Below, in pieces: positions 1-7,423 of a DNA stretch of 25,927 bases. The position numbers were made by a program, and so were the translations under genes. The notes beneath the pieces were generated by a model. It did not search any database and was not told the origin of the DNA. It saw nothing but the letters and a program-made list of their open reading frames with translations. This DNA is from JACDER01 sp036394915. Lineage in GTDB: Bacteria; Actinomycetota; Thermoleophilia; Gaiellales; Gaiellaceae. The DNA lies in the NCBI GenBank assembly GCA_036394915.1, contig DASWEE010000076.1, positions 1 through 25,927 on the forward strand, read 5' to 3'. Within the stretch, counting starts at the first letter, position 1. Every line of letters begins with the position of its first letter.

Positions 1-325
1 CAGCGGCAGCCAGACCGTGGACCAGTCGGTCGGAACCGTCCAGGTCGGGTCGGCGTCCGTCAATCCGGCTGCTTCGACGAACACGCCGGTGAACGGCAAC
101 GTCCCGGTCTGCGTCCTGAGCGACTGCACCGGCGGGAACGCCGACCAGTCGACCACGGGCTCAGGCTCGACCACGAACACCGGCTCGCCCGGCAGCGGCA
201 GCCAGACCGTGGACCAGGCGGTCGGAACCGTCCAGATCGGGTCGGCGTCCGTCAATCCGGCTGCTTCGACGAACACGCCGGTGAACGGCAACGTCCCGGT
301 CTGCGTCGCGAGCGACTGCACCGGC
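1..325 (+). repeat. 192-bp in-frame tandem repeat
   Basis: Bases 1-133 recur at 193-325 with only a few differences, for example gtcctgagc against gtcgcgagc. The rest of the 192-bp unit is recognisably related but diverged. The period is 64 codons. The left copy touches the window edge, so more copies may lie upstream. Confidence 0.9.
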
Positions 326-835
326 ACCAGCTCAACGCAGTCGTCCGAGGGATCAGGCCCGGTCTCCAGCGCCGGCCCGCCCGGCAGCACGATTCAGGCA
401 GCTGCCAGCTCGGTCAGCACGACCGCGGCGAGCGGGCCGACGAGCCCGACCACCCCCGCCACCGTCAACACGACGACGGGCGGCGGGAATCCCGTCCAGA
501 CGCCCGGCTCCAACCCCGGGCCGACCGCACCTCCGACAATCACACCGGTTACGGGGAAGCCTCCGGTCATCCAGCTCGGCGTGAAGCCTCATCCGAGCAT
601 CGTTGGGACCACCCCCGTGCCTCATCCCGCCCGCTCGGGTCCGCCGGCGCTGTCCCGCCCGGGCGTGAACAGGCAGCTCAGGATCTCGGCCCCCGGGATC
701 CCCGCCATCCTCAAGGGGAACCTTCCCTTTACGGGGCTCCCTGTGTGGCTGTTTCTCCTGGCTGCGCTCGGGCTGGCCGCCTCGGGGCTCGTCCTGAGGG
801 CGATGCCCCGCAGAAGGGGGGTGACGACCAGCTAG
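2..835 (+). CDS. LPXTG-type cell-wall-anchored repeat protein (5' truncated)
   Basis: The reading frame is open to the left edge of the window, so the true start lies outside it. The in-frame GTG at 17 lies inside a repeat and is not a convincing start. The N-terminal part consists of two 64-residue repeats rich in Ser, Thr, Gly and Asn, each with the core VNGNVPVCV and two cysteines. A Pro/Thr/Ser-rich linker of about 100 residues follows. The C-terminus has LPFTG, then a hydrophobic segment and the basic tail RRR, the classic sortase sorting signal for covalent attachment to peptidoglycan. The protein is therefore a surface protein held on a flexible stalk. No enzymatic domain is visible. 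The repeat core only faintly recalls chaplin-like surface proteins, and I do not claim that family. No sortase gene is in the window. Confidence 0.8.
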   Translation, partial: SGSQTVDQSVGTVQVGSASVNPAASTNTPVNGNVPVCVLSDCTGGNADQSTTGSGSTTNTGSPGSGSQTVDQAVGTVQIGSASVNPAASTNTPVNGNVPVCVASDCTGTSSTQSSEGSGPVSSAGPPGSTIQAAASSVSTTAASGPTSPTTPATVNTTTGGGNPVQTPGSNPGPTAPPTITPVTGKPPVIQLGVKPHPSIVGTTPVPHPARSGPPALSRPGVNRQLRISAPGIPAILKGNLPFTGLPVWLFLLAALGLAASGLVLRAMPRRRGVTTS

Positions 836-858
836 GCACGAGTTGTCGAAAGGTCTGC

Positions 859-878
859 GGCCGGCCACCGCGCCGGCC
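859..878. terminator. GC-rich hairpin after the surface-protein gene
   Basis: A 7-bp perfect stem (ggccggc / gccggcc) encloses a 6-nt loop and begins 23 nt after the stop codon of the surface-protein gene. There is no T-tract, so it may terminate transcription or only stabilise the mRNA end. Confidence 0.4.
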
Positions 879-1042
879 CGGGCCTATCGACGTCGACTTG
901 TGGGTCGGCGTCGGCTAGTCGGCCGCTACGGGCTCTGCGCTCATGATGCGTGAACCCGTGCGCCGGCCCTAGCAAGGGCAGCGGCGCCCTCACGGGCGTC
1001 GCTGCGCGTTCTTTCCGAGTCGAGCGGCGGCCTTCCAGCCGG

Positions 1043-1048
1043 GATACT
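1043..1048 (+). promoter_or_regulatory. Possible -10 box for leaderless ligD
   Basis: GATACT ends 6 nt before the ATG at 1055. No ribosome-binding site is present between them. A -35 element is not evident. Confidence 0.3.
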
Positions 1049-1054
1049 GGGCGC

Positions 1055-1960
1055 ATGCGTATCGGGCGGCGAGAGGTCAAGTTCTCGAATCCGGGGAAGG
1101 TGTTTTTCCCGGCGCGCGGCCTGACCAAGGGCGACCTCGCCGCCTACTACCTCGACGTCGCCGGCTGCGTCCTCAACCACGTCTCGCGGCGGCCGATGCA
1201 GATGAAGCGGTACCCGAACGGGGTCGAGGGCGAGTTCTTCTACCAGAAGCGCGTGCCCGAGCCGCACCCGGACTGGCTCGACACCGTCCACATCCGTTTC
1301 CCGAGCGGGCGGACCGCCGACTTCCCGGTCGCGAACGACGCGGCCTCGCTCGCATGGATCGTCAACCTCGGCTGCATCGACCTGCACACCTGGCACTCGC
1401 GCGTGTCGGACATCGAGCGCCCGGACTACCTGCTGATCGACCTCGACCCGAGCGAGGGGAATCCCTGGTCGCACGTCCAGGAGATCGCGCTGGTCGTCAA
1501 GGAGGTGATGGACGAGCTCGGCCTCGCGAGCTTCCCGAAGACCTCCGGCGCGACCGGTCTCCACATCCTCGCGCCGATCAAGCCCGAGCCCCCGTTCCGC
1601 GTCGTGCGCGACTTCGCCAAGGAGCTCGCGAAGGAGGTCGAGCGGAGGATCGACGACCAGGCGGTGGCGACGACGACGTGGAAGGTGGCCGACCGCGACG
1701 GCGTCTTCGTCGACTACGGCCAGAACGCCCGCGACCGGACGATCGCGTGCGGCTACTCGATCCGGCCGACGCCGGATGCGCGCGCATCGGCTCCGCTCAG
1801 GTGGGAAGAGGTCGAGGAGGTCGACCCCGCCGCGTTCACGCTCGAGACGATGCGGGACCGGATCGCCGACGTGGGGGATCTGACGAAGGGCATGTGGCGG
1901 AAGAAGGCGAGCCTCGTCAGCCGCTTCGAGAAGCTCGGGCTCGAGGCTCCTTCTCGATGA
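1055..1960 (+). CDS. ligD: LigD-type DNA polymerase/primase domain protein (NHEJ)
   Basis: This 301-residue protein is a stand-alone polymerase domain of the LigD (archaeo-eukaryotic primase) family, which fills or extends ends with ribo- or deoxynucleotides during non-homologous end joining. The metal-binding pair is in LIDLDP (D129 and D131) and the third acidic residue is D220 in VFVDY. The family motif KTSGATGLH follows the DxD motif. The length fits the isolated polymerase domain without ligase or phosphoesterase domains. An in-frame GTG at 950 would add 35 residues lacking family resemblance, so ATG 1055 is preferred. No Shine-Dalgarno is seen there. GATACT lies 6 nt upstream, which suggests a leaderless transcript. 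The 3' end overlaps the convergent methyltransferase gene by 44 bp. No Ku gene is visible. Family assignment is firm. Confidence 0.93.
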   Translation: MRIGRREVKFSNPGKVFFPARGLTKGDLAAYYLDVAGCVLNHVSRRPMQMKRYPNGVEGEFFYQKRVPEPHPDWLDTVHIRFPSGRTADFPVANDAASLAWIVNLGCIDLHTWHSRVSDIERPDYLLIDLDPSEGNPWSHVQEIALVVKEVMDELGLASFPKTSGATGLHILAPIKPEPPFRVVRDFAKELAKEVERRIDDQAVATTTWKVADRDGVFVDYGQNARDRTIACGYSIRPTPDARASAPLRWEEVEEVDPAAFTLETMRDRIADVGDLTKGMWRKKASLVSRFEKLGLEAPSR

Positions 1961-2672
1961 CGGCTACGTAGAAGGGGCCGCCGTCCTCGATCCGACGAGC
2001 GAGCCTCCAGCCGGTGCCGTCGAGCAAACCGCGGAGCTCGTCTTCCGAGACGAAGAGGTAGTCGAACCAGGGCGTTGCGAGCTTGCGGTAGCGGATCCGG
2101 ATGCGCAGCTGGCCGTCCATCCGCCCGCGCCGCCGATTGCTCTCGTGGTAGGCGAGATGCTCCGGGTCCTCGGTCGCGTACGGGTCGGAGCACTCGCCGA
2201 GGATGCGTGCCCGCTCGGAGGTGATCCCGGCGAGCCGCCTGAGCAACCGGGGCGCGCGCGTCTTCGACCCGAGCAGCCCGAGGTTGTTGCCGTACATCAC
2301 GACGGTGTCGACGACACCGAGCGATTCGTCCACATCCTCGACCCGCATCAAGCGGGCGTCGCGGACGCCGCGTCTGCGGCAGGTCTCGACCGCGCCAGGC
2401 GAAGCGTCGATGGCGACGACCTCGCGTCCCTTCTCTTGCAGGTGGAGCGCGACGCGCCCGGCACCCGCGCCGACGTCGAGCACGCGCCCGCGCGCGAGCC
2501 GCATGGCCCGCCGCTGGCGTGACGGCCACTTGCGGTAGGGGGCGAGGTAGGCCTCCGGCCCGAACCGGCTCGCCATGATCAGCCCGTCGTCGCGCTCGAC
2601 GATCTCGAGCAACTCTCCCTCCTCCTCGAGCGCGTCGAGAAGCATCTCCCCGTATCCGTCGCCTGTCCTCAT
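1917..2672 (-). CDS. Class I SAM-dependent methyltransferase
   Basis: This 251-residue protein has the Rossmann-type SAM-binding motif VLDVGAGAGRVALHL followed by an acidic strand end (VVAIDASPGAVE) and a later hydrophobic strand (VDTVVMYGNN). That pattern matches small-molecule methyltransferases of the Methyltransf_25/11 type. The substrate cannot be told from sequence. ATG 2672 overlaps the ligase stop codon as ATGA, so the two genes should be translationally coupled. An in-frame start at 2735 would lie deep inside the ligase gene and is less likely. The gene's 3' end runs 44 bp into the convergent ligD gene. Linkage to two end-joining genes could mean a role in repair, but that is guilt by association only. 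Confidence 0.85.
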   Translation of the reverse strand: MRTGDGYGEMLLDALEEEGELLEIVERDDGLIMASRFGPEAYLAPYRKWPSRQRRAMRLARGRVLDVGAGAGRVALHLQEKGREVVAIDASPGAVETCRRRGVRDARLMRVEDVDESLGVVDTVVMYGNNLGLLGSKTRAPRLLRRLAGITSERARILGECSDPYATEDPEHLAYHESNRRRGRMDGQLRIRIRYRKLATPWFDYLFVSEDELRGLLDGTGWRLARRIEDGGPFYVAVIEKEPRARASRSG

Positions 2673-3694
2673 CCTGCCAGCAGCTTCTCCACCGTCGGAT
2701 CTCCCCGCCGGCGCGGTGGCCTGATCTCGCGCCACGTGCAGTCCTTCGGGTCCTTGTCCGGCCGGAAGCGGACGAAGCGCGTGCCGTGCCGGAACCGGTT
2801 CTTCTCAAGCTTGTCGAAACGCACCTCGATCACGAGCTCGGGCCGGACCGGGTTCCAGTCGAGCTCCTTCCCTCGCGACCAGCGGCTCTGGCCGCCGGGA
2901 ACGCGGTCGCCCGAGATGTGGCCCGGCTCCACCAGGGGCGGCAGCAGCTCGTGGAGCTGGCGGCGCACCGGAGCCGGGAAGCCCGAGCAGTGGCCGACGA
3001 AGTCGAGCCCGCCCTCGTCGTTGTAGAGGCCGAGGAGGAGCGTCGAGATCTGGCCTTCGACCTTGTCGCTCCAGCGGAAGCCGACGATCACGCAATCGGC
3101 CGTCCGGTGCGGCTTCACCTTGACGACGCCGTCGCGCGAGCCGGGGAGGTAACGGACGCCGAGCCGCTTGCAGATGACGCCGTCCAGGCCGGCCGCTTCG
3201 AGCCGGTCGAGCCAGCGCTTCGCCTGGGCGAGGTCGTGCGAGCACGGGGAGAGACGGAAGCCCTTCGCCTTCTGCTCGAGGAACGCGCGTCGCTTCTCGA
3301 GCGGCTGCTCGTGGATCGGCTTGCCCTTCCAGAGCAGGACGTCGAAGGCGATGAATCCGGCGGGGATCTCGGCTGCGAGCTTGCGGACGCGGCTCTCGGC
3401 CGGGTGCAGGCGGAGCTGCATCGCGTCGAAGTCCAGTTTCCCGTCGCGCGAGATCACGATCTCGCCGTCGAGCGCGGAGTGGGGAGGGAGCAGCTCGCCC
3501 AGCGCCCGCAGCTCGGGGAAGTAGCGCAGCAGCGGCCGCCCATTCCGGCTCCAGAGCGCGAGCTCGCCGCCGTCGTTCTCGAGCACACCCCTGAATCCGT
3601 CCCACTTGGGCTCGTACTGCCAGCCGTCGGGCTTCGGCAGCTCGTTCACCAACTGTGCCTCCATCGGCGGGAAGGGAACGTTAGGCCCCGGCAT
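2669..3694 (-). CDS. ATP-dependent DNA ligase (LigC/LigD-ligase type)
   Basis: This 341-residue ATP-dependent ligase seals nicks by an adenylylated-lysine mechanism. Motif I is EPKWDGFRG with the nucleotide-accepting lysine at K30. A DGEIV motif (motif III region) and VKVKPH (motif V region) follow. The C-terminal OB-fold region contains EVRFDKLEKNRFRHGTRFVR-type sequence. Its size and domain order match the ligase part of LigD or a stand-alone LigC. ATG 3694 is chosen because GAGAGGA sits 7 nt upstream; a GTG at 3712 would add six residues. With the nearby polymerase-domain gene it makes a split LigD-like set in place of the fused protein. It is the first gene of a two-gene unit with the methyltransferase. 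Confidence 0.93.
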   Translation of the reverse strand: MPGPNVPFPPMEAQLVNELPKPDGWQYEPKWDGFRGVLENDGGELALWSRNGRPLLRYFPELRALGELLPPHSALDGEIVISRDGKLDFDAMQLRLHPAESRVRKLAAEIPAGFIAFDVLLWKGKPIHEQPLEKRRAFLEQKAKGFRLSPCSHDLAQAKRWLDRLEAAGLDGVICKRLGVRYLPGSRDGVVKVKPHRTADCVIVGFRWSDKVEGQISTLLLGLYNDEGGLDFVGHCSGFPAPVRRQLHELLPPLVEPGHISGDRVPGGQSRWSRGKELDWNPVRPELVIEVRFDKLEKNRFRHGTRFVRFRPDKDPKDCTWREIRPPRRRGDPTVEKLLAG

Positions 3695-3714
3695 TCGGTC
3701 GTCCTCTCGCACTC

Positions 3715-3809
3715 GGCGGAGCCGGGCTTAGCCCGGCGGAGCCACGCCGCAGGAAGCGCGTCAGCTCATTAAGAAGGGGGCTCACGGGGGAAACCTGGTT
3801 TCCCCCGTG
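3715..3809 (+). repeat. Hairpin repeat element, copy A
   Basis: Copy A starts with ggcggagccgggcttagccc, which itself forms an 8-bp stem (gccgggct / agcccggc). After an AAGAAGGGGG-containing spacer it ends in a perfect 12-bp stem, cacgggggaaac / gtttcccccgtg, with loop ctg (3783-3809). The same order of parts occurs at 5136-5233. It lies in the intergenic space between the divergent ligase and fabF genes. Confidence 0.8.
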
Positions 3810-3839
3810 TTCTTTGGGTCCGGGCATCGAGCCCAAGAC

Positions 3840-3845
3840 TAAGCT
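3840..3845 (+). promoter_or_regulatory. Possible -10 box for leaderless fabF
   Basis: TAAGCT fits the TAnnnT pattern and is followed by exactly 7 nt before ATG 3853, with no Shine-Dalgarno between. It is close behind the hairpin of repeat copy A. Confidence 0.3.
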
Positions 3846-3852
3846 CCCGGCG

Positions 3853-5091
3853 ATGAGCAGGCGAGTCGTTGTCACGGGTCTGGGCGCGGTCACGCCGGTC
3901 GGCAACGACGCTCCCTCGACCTGGCGTGCCGCGGTCGAGGGCGAGAGCGGGATCGGCTTCATCTCGACCTTCGACGCGAGCGCGTACCCGGTGCGGATCG
4001 CCGCGGAGGTGAAGGACTTCGACCCGGCGTCGGTCGCCTCTCCGAAGGAGGTCCGGAAGCTCGACCGCAACGTGCTGCTCGCGCTGGCGGCGGCGAAAGA
4101 GGCCGAGGCGGACGCCGGGCTCGACGAGGGCGGCTACGACCCTGCGCGCGTCGGGATCGTCTTCGGCTCGGCAATCGGCGGCTTCCTCGGGATCATGGAG
4201 CAGCACGACGTCCTCCGCGAGCGGGGGCCGGACCGGGTCTCGCCGAACTTCCTCCCCAACGTGCTCGTCGACTCGGCGAGCGGTCAGCTCGCGATCTCGC
4301 TCGGCTACCGCGGCCCCAACTACGCGCCGGTCTCGGCCTGTGCGACCGGCTCGCATGCGGTCGGGGAAGGGGCGGAGATGATCCGCCGCGGCGACGCGGA
4401 CGCCGTGGTCTCGGGCGGCACCGAGGCCTGCCTCCATCCCCTGATCCTGGCCGGCTTCTGCGCCATGCGCGGTCTCGTCGCAGAGGACGAGCATCCCCCG
4501 CGGGCGTCACGCCCCTTCGACGCCACCCGCGCCGGCTTCGTCATAGGCGAGGGCGCCTGCGTGCTCGTGCTGGAGGAGCTGGAGGCGGCGCGGGCGCGGG
4601 GCGCGAAGGTATACGCCGAGGTGCTCGGCTACGGGACGTCCAACGACGCGTACCACATGGCCGCGCCCGACCCGGCCTCCGTCGGCGTCTCGGAGATGAT
4701 GCATGCGGCCCTCGGCCGCGCCGGCATCGCCCCCGAGCGCGTCGGCTACATCAACGCGCACGGCACCTCGACGCCGCTCGGCGACCTGGCCGAGACGAAG
4801 GCGATCAAGGACGTCTTCGGCGACCACGCCTACGAGCTCGCGGTCTCCTCGACGAAGTCGGTCATGGGCCATTGCTTCGGGGCCGCAGGAGCGGTCGAGG
4901 CGATGATGTGCGTCCTCGCCGTCCGCGACGGGATGCTCCCCCCGACGATCAACTTGCGAACCCCGGACCCGGAGTGCGACCTGGACTACGTCCCGAACGA
5001 AGCGCGCCAGGCCGAGGTGGACGTCGCCCTCTCGAATGCGATGGGCCTCGGCGGCCACAACGCGTGCGTTCTGATCGGGCGGGTCGAATGA
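3853..5091 (+). CDS. fabF: Beta-ketoacyl-ACP synthase II
   Basis: This 412-residue condensing enzyme elongates acyl-ACP with malonyl-ACP in fatty-acid synthesis. The Cys-His-His triad is in SACATG (C163), NAHGTSTP (H303) and MGHCFGAAGA (H340). These positions equal the standard FabF numbering, which supports ATG 3853 as the start. A TTG at 3814 is in frame but would add 13 unrelated residues. No Shine-Dalgarno is evident; TAAGCT ends 7 nt before the ATG, so a leaderless transcript is possible. The final residues GGHNACVLIGRVE are encoded again downstream at 5237-5281 as a near copy ending RVD-stop. The gene is flanked by two copies of a hairpin repeat. A role in a specialised pathway with the following genes cannot be excluded, but the triad and length fit ordinary FabF. 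Confidence 0.95.
   Translation: MSRRVVVTGLGAVTPVGNDAPSTWRAAVEGESGIGFISTFDASAYPVRIAAEVKDFDPASVASPKEVRKLDRNVLLALAAAKEAEADAGLDEGGYDPARVGIVFGSAIGGFLGIMEQHDVLRERGPDRVSPNFLPNVLVDSASGQLAISLGYRGPNYAPVSACATGSHAVGEGAEMIRRGDADAVVSGGTEACLHPLILAGFCAMRGLVAEDEHPPRASRPFDATRAGFVIGEGACVLVLEELEAARARGAKVYAEVLGYGTSNDAYHMAAPDPASVGVSEMMHAALGRAGIAPERVGYINAHGTSTPLGDLAETKAIKDVFGDHAYELAVSSTKSVMGHCFGAAGAVEAMMCVLAVRDGMLPPTINLRTPDPECDLDYVPNEARQAEVDVALSNAMGLGGHNACVLIGRVE
5047..5087 (+). repeat. 41-bp direct repeat, copy 1 (fabF 3' end)
   Basis: This segment covers the last codons of fabF and is identical over 41 bp to 5237-5277. Similarity continues past the stop codon with two mismatches over about ten bases. Confidence 0.95.
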
Positions 5092-5135
5092 GCTACTACA
5101 TGCTGACTGCGCTGGGCCGCACGCTTTGTCCGTTG

Positions 5136-5233
5136 GGCGGAGCCGGGCTTCGCCCGAGCGCACCCAAGCTGCGTTCGCTTTCGAGGACTGTCAAGGAGGG
5201 GGCGCGCACGGGGGAACCATGGGTTCCCCCGTG
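5136..5233 (+). repeat. Hairpin repeat element, copy B
   Basis: Copy B begins with ggcggagccgggcttcgccc, which differs from copy A by a single base over the shared 21-nt head. It has a spacer with AAGGAGGGGG and ends in a perfect 12-bp stem, cacgggggaacc / ggttcccccgtg, with loop atg (5207-5233). Copies A and B have the same orientation and length (95 and 98 bp). No ORF is present in it. The strong final hairpin could act as a terminator or RNA-processing site between fabF and the next gene. Confidence 0.8.
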
Positions 5234-5236
5234 ATA

Positions 5237-5277
5237 CTCGGCGGCCACAACGCGTGCGTTCTGATCGGGCGGGTCGA
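5237..5277 (+). repeat. 41-bp direct repeat, copy 2 (duplicate fabF terminus)
   Basis: Identical to 5047-5087. Read in the fabF frame it encodes the same C-terminus with a final Asp in place of Glu, then TGA at 5279-5281, three bases before the next gene's ATG at 5285. Confidence 0.95.
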
Positions 5278-5284
5278 CTGACCT

Positions 5285-6004
5285 ATGGCCTCACGGCCCT
5301 TGATCGGCATCACGTCATACGCGGAGCCGGAGGCTCGGTGGGGAGCCTGGACGCTTCCCGCGGCGCTGATCCCGCTCTCCTATGTCGAGTCGGTGGAGCG
5401 CGCCGGCGGCCGGGCGCTGATCGTGCCGCCGTCGATGGACGCGGTCGAGGAGACCCTGGACGCGCTCGACGGCATCCTCTTCTCGGGCGGTGCCGATCTC
5501 GACCCCGGCGGCTACGGGGCCGAGACCCATCCGGCGACGAACGACGTCCGGCCCGAGCGCGACCGGGCCGAGCTCGCCCTGCTCGAGGGCGCGCTCGCCC
5601 GCGACATGCCCGTGCTCGCGGTCTGTCGCGGGAGCCAGTTGCTGAACGTGGCCCGCGGCGGCGATCTCGTCCAGCACCTGCCCGAGGTGGTCGGGGACGA
5701 GAAGCACAAGGTCACGCCCGGAGTCTTCTCCGAGCACGGCGTGGAGATCGACCCGGAGAGCAGGCTCGGCTCGTTGATCGGACCGTCGGCGCGCGTCCAG
5801 TCCCATCACCACCAGGGCTACGGACGGATCGGCACGGGGCTCGAGCCGGTCGCCCACGCCGAGGACGGGACGGTGGAGGCGGTAGAGGATCCCGGGAACC
5901 GCTTCGCGCTCGGCGTCCTCTGGCATCCCGAAGAGGGCGAGGACAAGCGGCTGTTCGAGCAGCTGGTAGCCGAGGCAAGGCGCTATCGCGCGGGGCGGCG
6001 CTGA
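5285..6004 (+). CDS. Gamma-glutamyl-GABA hydrolase-like protein (peptidase C26, class I GATase fold)
   Basis: This 239-residue protein belongs to the PuuD-like peptidase C26 family, which hydrolyses gamma-glutamyl amide bonds. The nucleophile is C114 in VCRGSQLLN, with H214 and E216 in LWHPEE completing the triad. The GGADLDP motif near residue 70 is also typical. The length matches the family. The physiological substrate cannot be read from the sequence. The start ATG 5285 is fixed by IGITSY-type family N-terminal sequence. It is only 3 nt downstream of a duplicated fabF terminus, suggesting that it once followed fabF directly in an operon. The SDR gene starts 2 nt after its stop. Confidence 0.88.
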   Translation: MASRPLIGITSYAEPEARWGAWTLPAALIPLSYVESVERAGGRALIVPPSMDAVEETLDALDGILFSGGADLDPGGYGAETHPATNDVRPERDRAELALLEGALARDMPVLAVCRGSQLLNVARGGDLVQHLPEVVGDEKHKVTPGVFSEHGVEIDPESRLGSLIGPSARVQSHHHQGYGRIGTGLEPVAHAEDGTVEAVEDPGNRFALGVLWHPEEGEDKRLFEQLVAEARRYRAGRR

Positions 6005-6006
6005 CG

Positions 6007-6777
6007 GTGGGCAGGCTCGACGGCAAGGTGTGCGTGATCACGGGGGCGGGAGGCGGGATGGGCCGCGAGGCCGCGGTCCTGTTCACGGAGGAGGGCGCGA
6101 AGGTCTGCGCCGCCGACGTCTCGGCCGAGGCGGCGGCGGAGACCGTGGGCCTGTGCGGGGGAGAGTCGTTCGCGCACGAGGCCGACGTCGCCGACGAGTC
6201 GAAGGTCGAGGCGCTGATGGCGGCGGCCGCCGAGCGCTACGGCGGCATCGACGTCCTCTACAACAACGCTGGGATCTCGCCGCCCGACGACGCGTCGATC
6301 CTCGAGACGTCCGTCGAGGCCTGGGATCGCGTCCAGGACGTGAACGCGAAGGGCGTCTTCCTTTGTTGCAAGCACGGCATCCCGCATCTGCTCGAGCGGG
6401 GCGGCGGATCGGTGATCAACGTCGCCTCCTTCGTCGCAATCCTCGGGGCGGCGACTTCGCAGATCTCGTACACGGCGTCGAAGGGCGCCGTTCTCGCGAT
6501 GAGTCGCGAGCTCGCCGTCCAGTTTGCGCGGGACGGCGTCCGCGTGAACGCGCTCTGTCCCGGACCGGTCGAGACGCCGCTGCTGCTCAACATCTACGGA
6601 AGCGATCCGGCCGCTCTCGAGCGGCGGCGCCTCCACTGGCCGACCGGCCGGCTCGCGAAACCGCGCGAGATCGTCAACGCCGCTCTCTTCCTCGCCTCCG
6701 ACGAATCGTCGTACGTGACCGGGGCGACCTTCGTCGTCGACGGCGGGCTGACCGCTGCGTATGTAACCCCCGAGTAA
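6007..6777 (+). CDS. SDR-family NAD(P)-dependent oxidoreductase
   Basis: This 256-residue classical short-chain dehydrogenase has the cofactor motif TGAGGGMG, the structural NNAG motif and catalytic S141, Y155 and K159 (YTASK). The C-terminal VTGATFVVDGG is the usual end of FabG-like SDRs. The Asp after strand 2 (CAADVS) favours NAD over NADP by the general family rule. GTG 6007 is chosen as start because it places the cofactor motif at the normal distance and lies 2 nt after the preceding stop. The neighbours suggest co-expression with the C26 hydrolase and the O-methyltransferase. Substrate unknown; FabG-like ketoreduction is possible given fabF upstream, but not shown. Confidence 0.92.
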   Translation: MGRLDGKVCVITGAGGGMGREAAVLFTEEGAKVCAADVSAEAAAETVGLCGGESFAHEADVADESKVEALMAAAAERYGGIDVLYNNAGISPPDDASILETSVEAWDRVQDVNAKGVFLCCKHGIPHLLERGGGSVINVASFVAILGAATSQISYTASKGAVLAMSRELAVQFARDGVRVNALCPGPVETPLLLNIYGSDPAALERRRLHWPTGRLAKPREIVNAALFLASDESSYVTGATFVVDGGLTAAYVTPE

Positions 6778-6787
6778 GGTGCGGGCG

Positions 6788-7423
6788 ATGATCGTCGACG
6801 AGAAGATCGAGCAGTACGCCGCCGCCCATACGACGCCCGTCGATCCGTTCTTCGAGCGGCTCGCGGCCGAGACGCGGGAGAAGATGACCGCCCCGCAGAT
6901 GATGGTCGGGCTGCTCGAGGGCCGCTTGCTCGAGTTCCTCGTCCGTCTGTCCGGCGCCCGGATGGTGGTCGAGCTCGGAACCTTCACCGGCTGGTCGTCG
7001 ATCTCGATGGCGAGCGGGCTGCCGCCCGGCGGGCGGGTCGTCACCTGCGACGTGAATCCCGAAGCCCAGGAGATCGCGCGCCGCTACGCCGAGGAGGCGG
7101 GAGTGGCCGACCGGATCGACTACCGCCTCGGCCCGGGCCTGGAGACCCTGGACACGCTGGAAGGGCCGTTCGACCTCGTGTTCATCGACGCGGACAAGCA
7201 CAATTACAGGAACTACTACGAAGCCGTGCTGCAGAAGCTGGGCGAGGACGGGCTGATCGTGGTGGACAACGTGCTCTGGTCGGGCCGCGTGGTCGAGGAG
7301 GGGGACGACGACGAATCCACCCGTGCGATCCGGGAGATCAACGAGCACATTCGCAACGACGATCGGGTGGTGTGCGTGATGCTCACCGTCCGTGACGGGA
7401 TGACGCTCGCTCGCAAGCGCTGA
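6788..7423 (+). CDS. O-methyltransferase, family 3 (CCoAOMT-like)
   Basis: This 211-residue protein matches SAM-dependent O-methyltransferases of the caffeoyl-CoA/catechol type. Visible are the SAM motif VVELGTFTGWSSISMA, the acidic GRVVTCDVNPE, the metal-site segment FDLVFIDADKHNY and VVDNVLWSG. Bacterial members methylate catechol-like hydroxyls in a Mg-dependent way; the acceptor here is unknown. ATG 6788 is preferred over the in-frame GTG 6779 because AAGGTG lies 6 nt upstream. The SDR stop is 10 nt before the start, so this is the last gene of the hydrolase-SDR-methyltransferase operon. The 3' end overlaps the convergent HAD gene by 41 bp. Confidence 0.92.
   Translation: MIVDEKIEQYAAAHTTPVDPFFERLAAETREKMTAPQMMVGLLEGRLLEFLVRLSGARMVVELGTFTGWSSISMASGLPPGGRVVTCDVNPEAQEIARRYAEEAGVADRIDYRLGPGLETLDTLEGPFDLVFIDADKHNYRNYYEAVLQKLGEDGLIVVDNVLWSGRVVEEGDDDESTRAIREINEHIRNDDRVVCVMLTVRDGMTLARKR

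Noticed and set aside
1..325. CRISPR array
   Set aside because: The repeat is a 192-bp in-frame coding unit, not short repeats with unique spacers.
2..340. Chaplin domain in the surface-protein repeats
   Set aside because: Two cysteines and VNxxVPVCV-like wording are only weakly similar; spacing and length differ from chaplins.
953..1054. N-terminal extension of the LigD polymerase protein from GTG 950
   Set aside because: The 35 added residues have no family resemblance and no ribosome-binding site; the family N-terminus begins at ATG 1055.
3715..5277. Insertion sequence or composite transposon around fabF
   Set aside because: No transposase and no terminal inverted repeats enclose the unit; the repeats are short, same-orientation hairpin elements.
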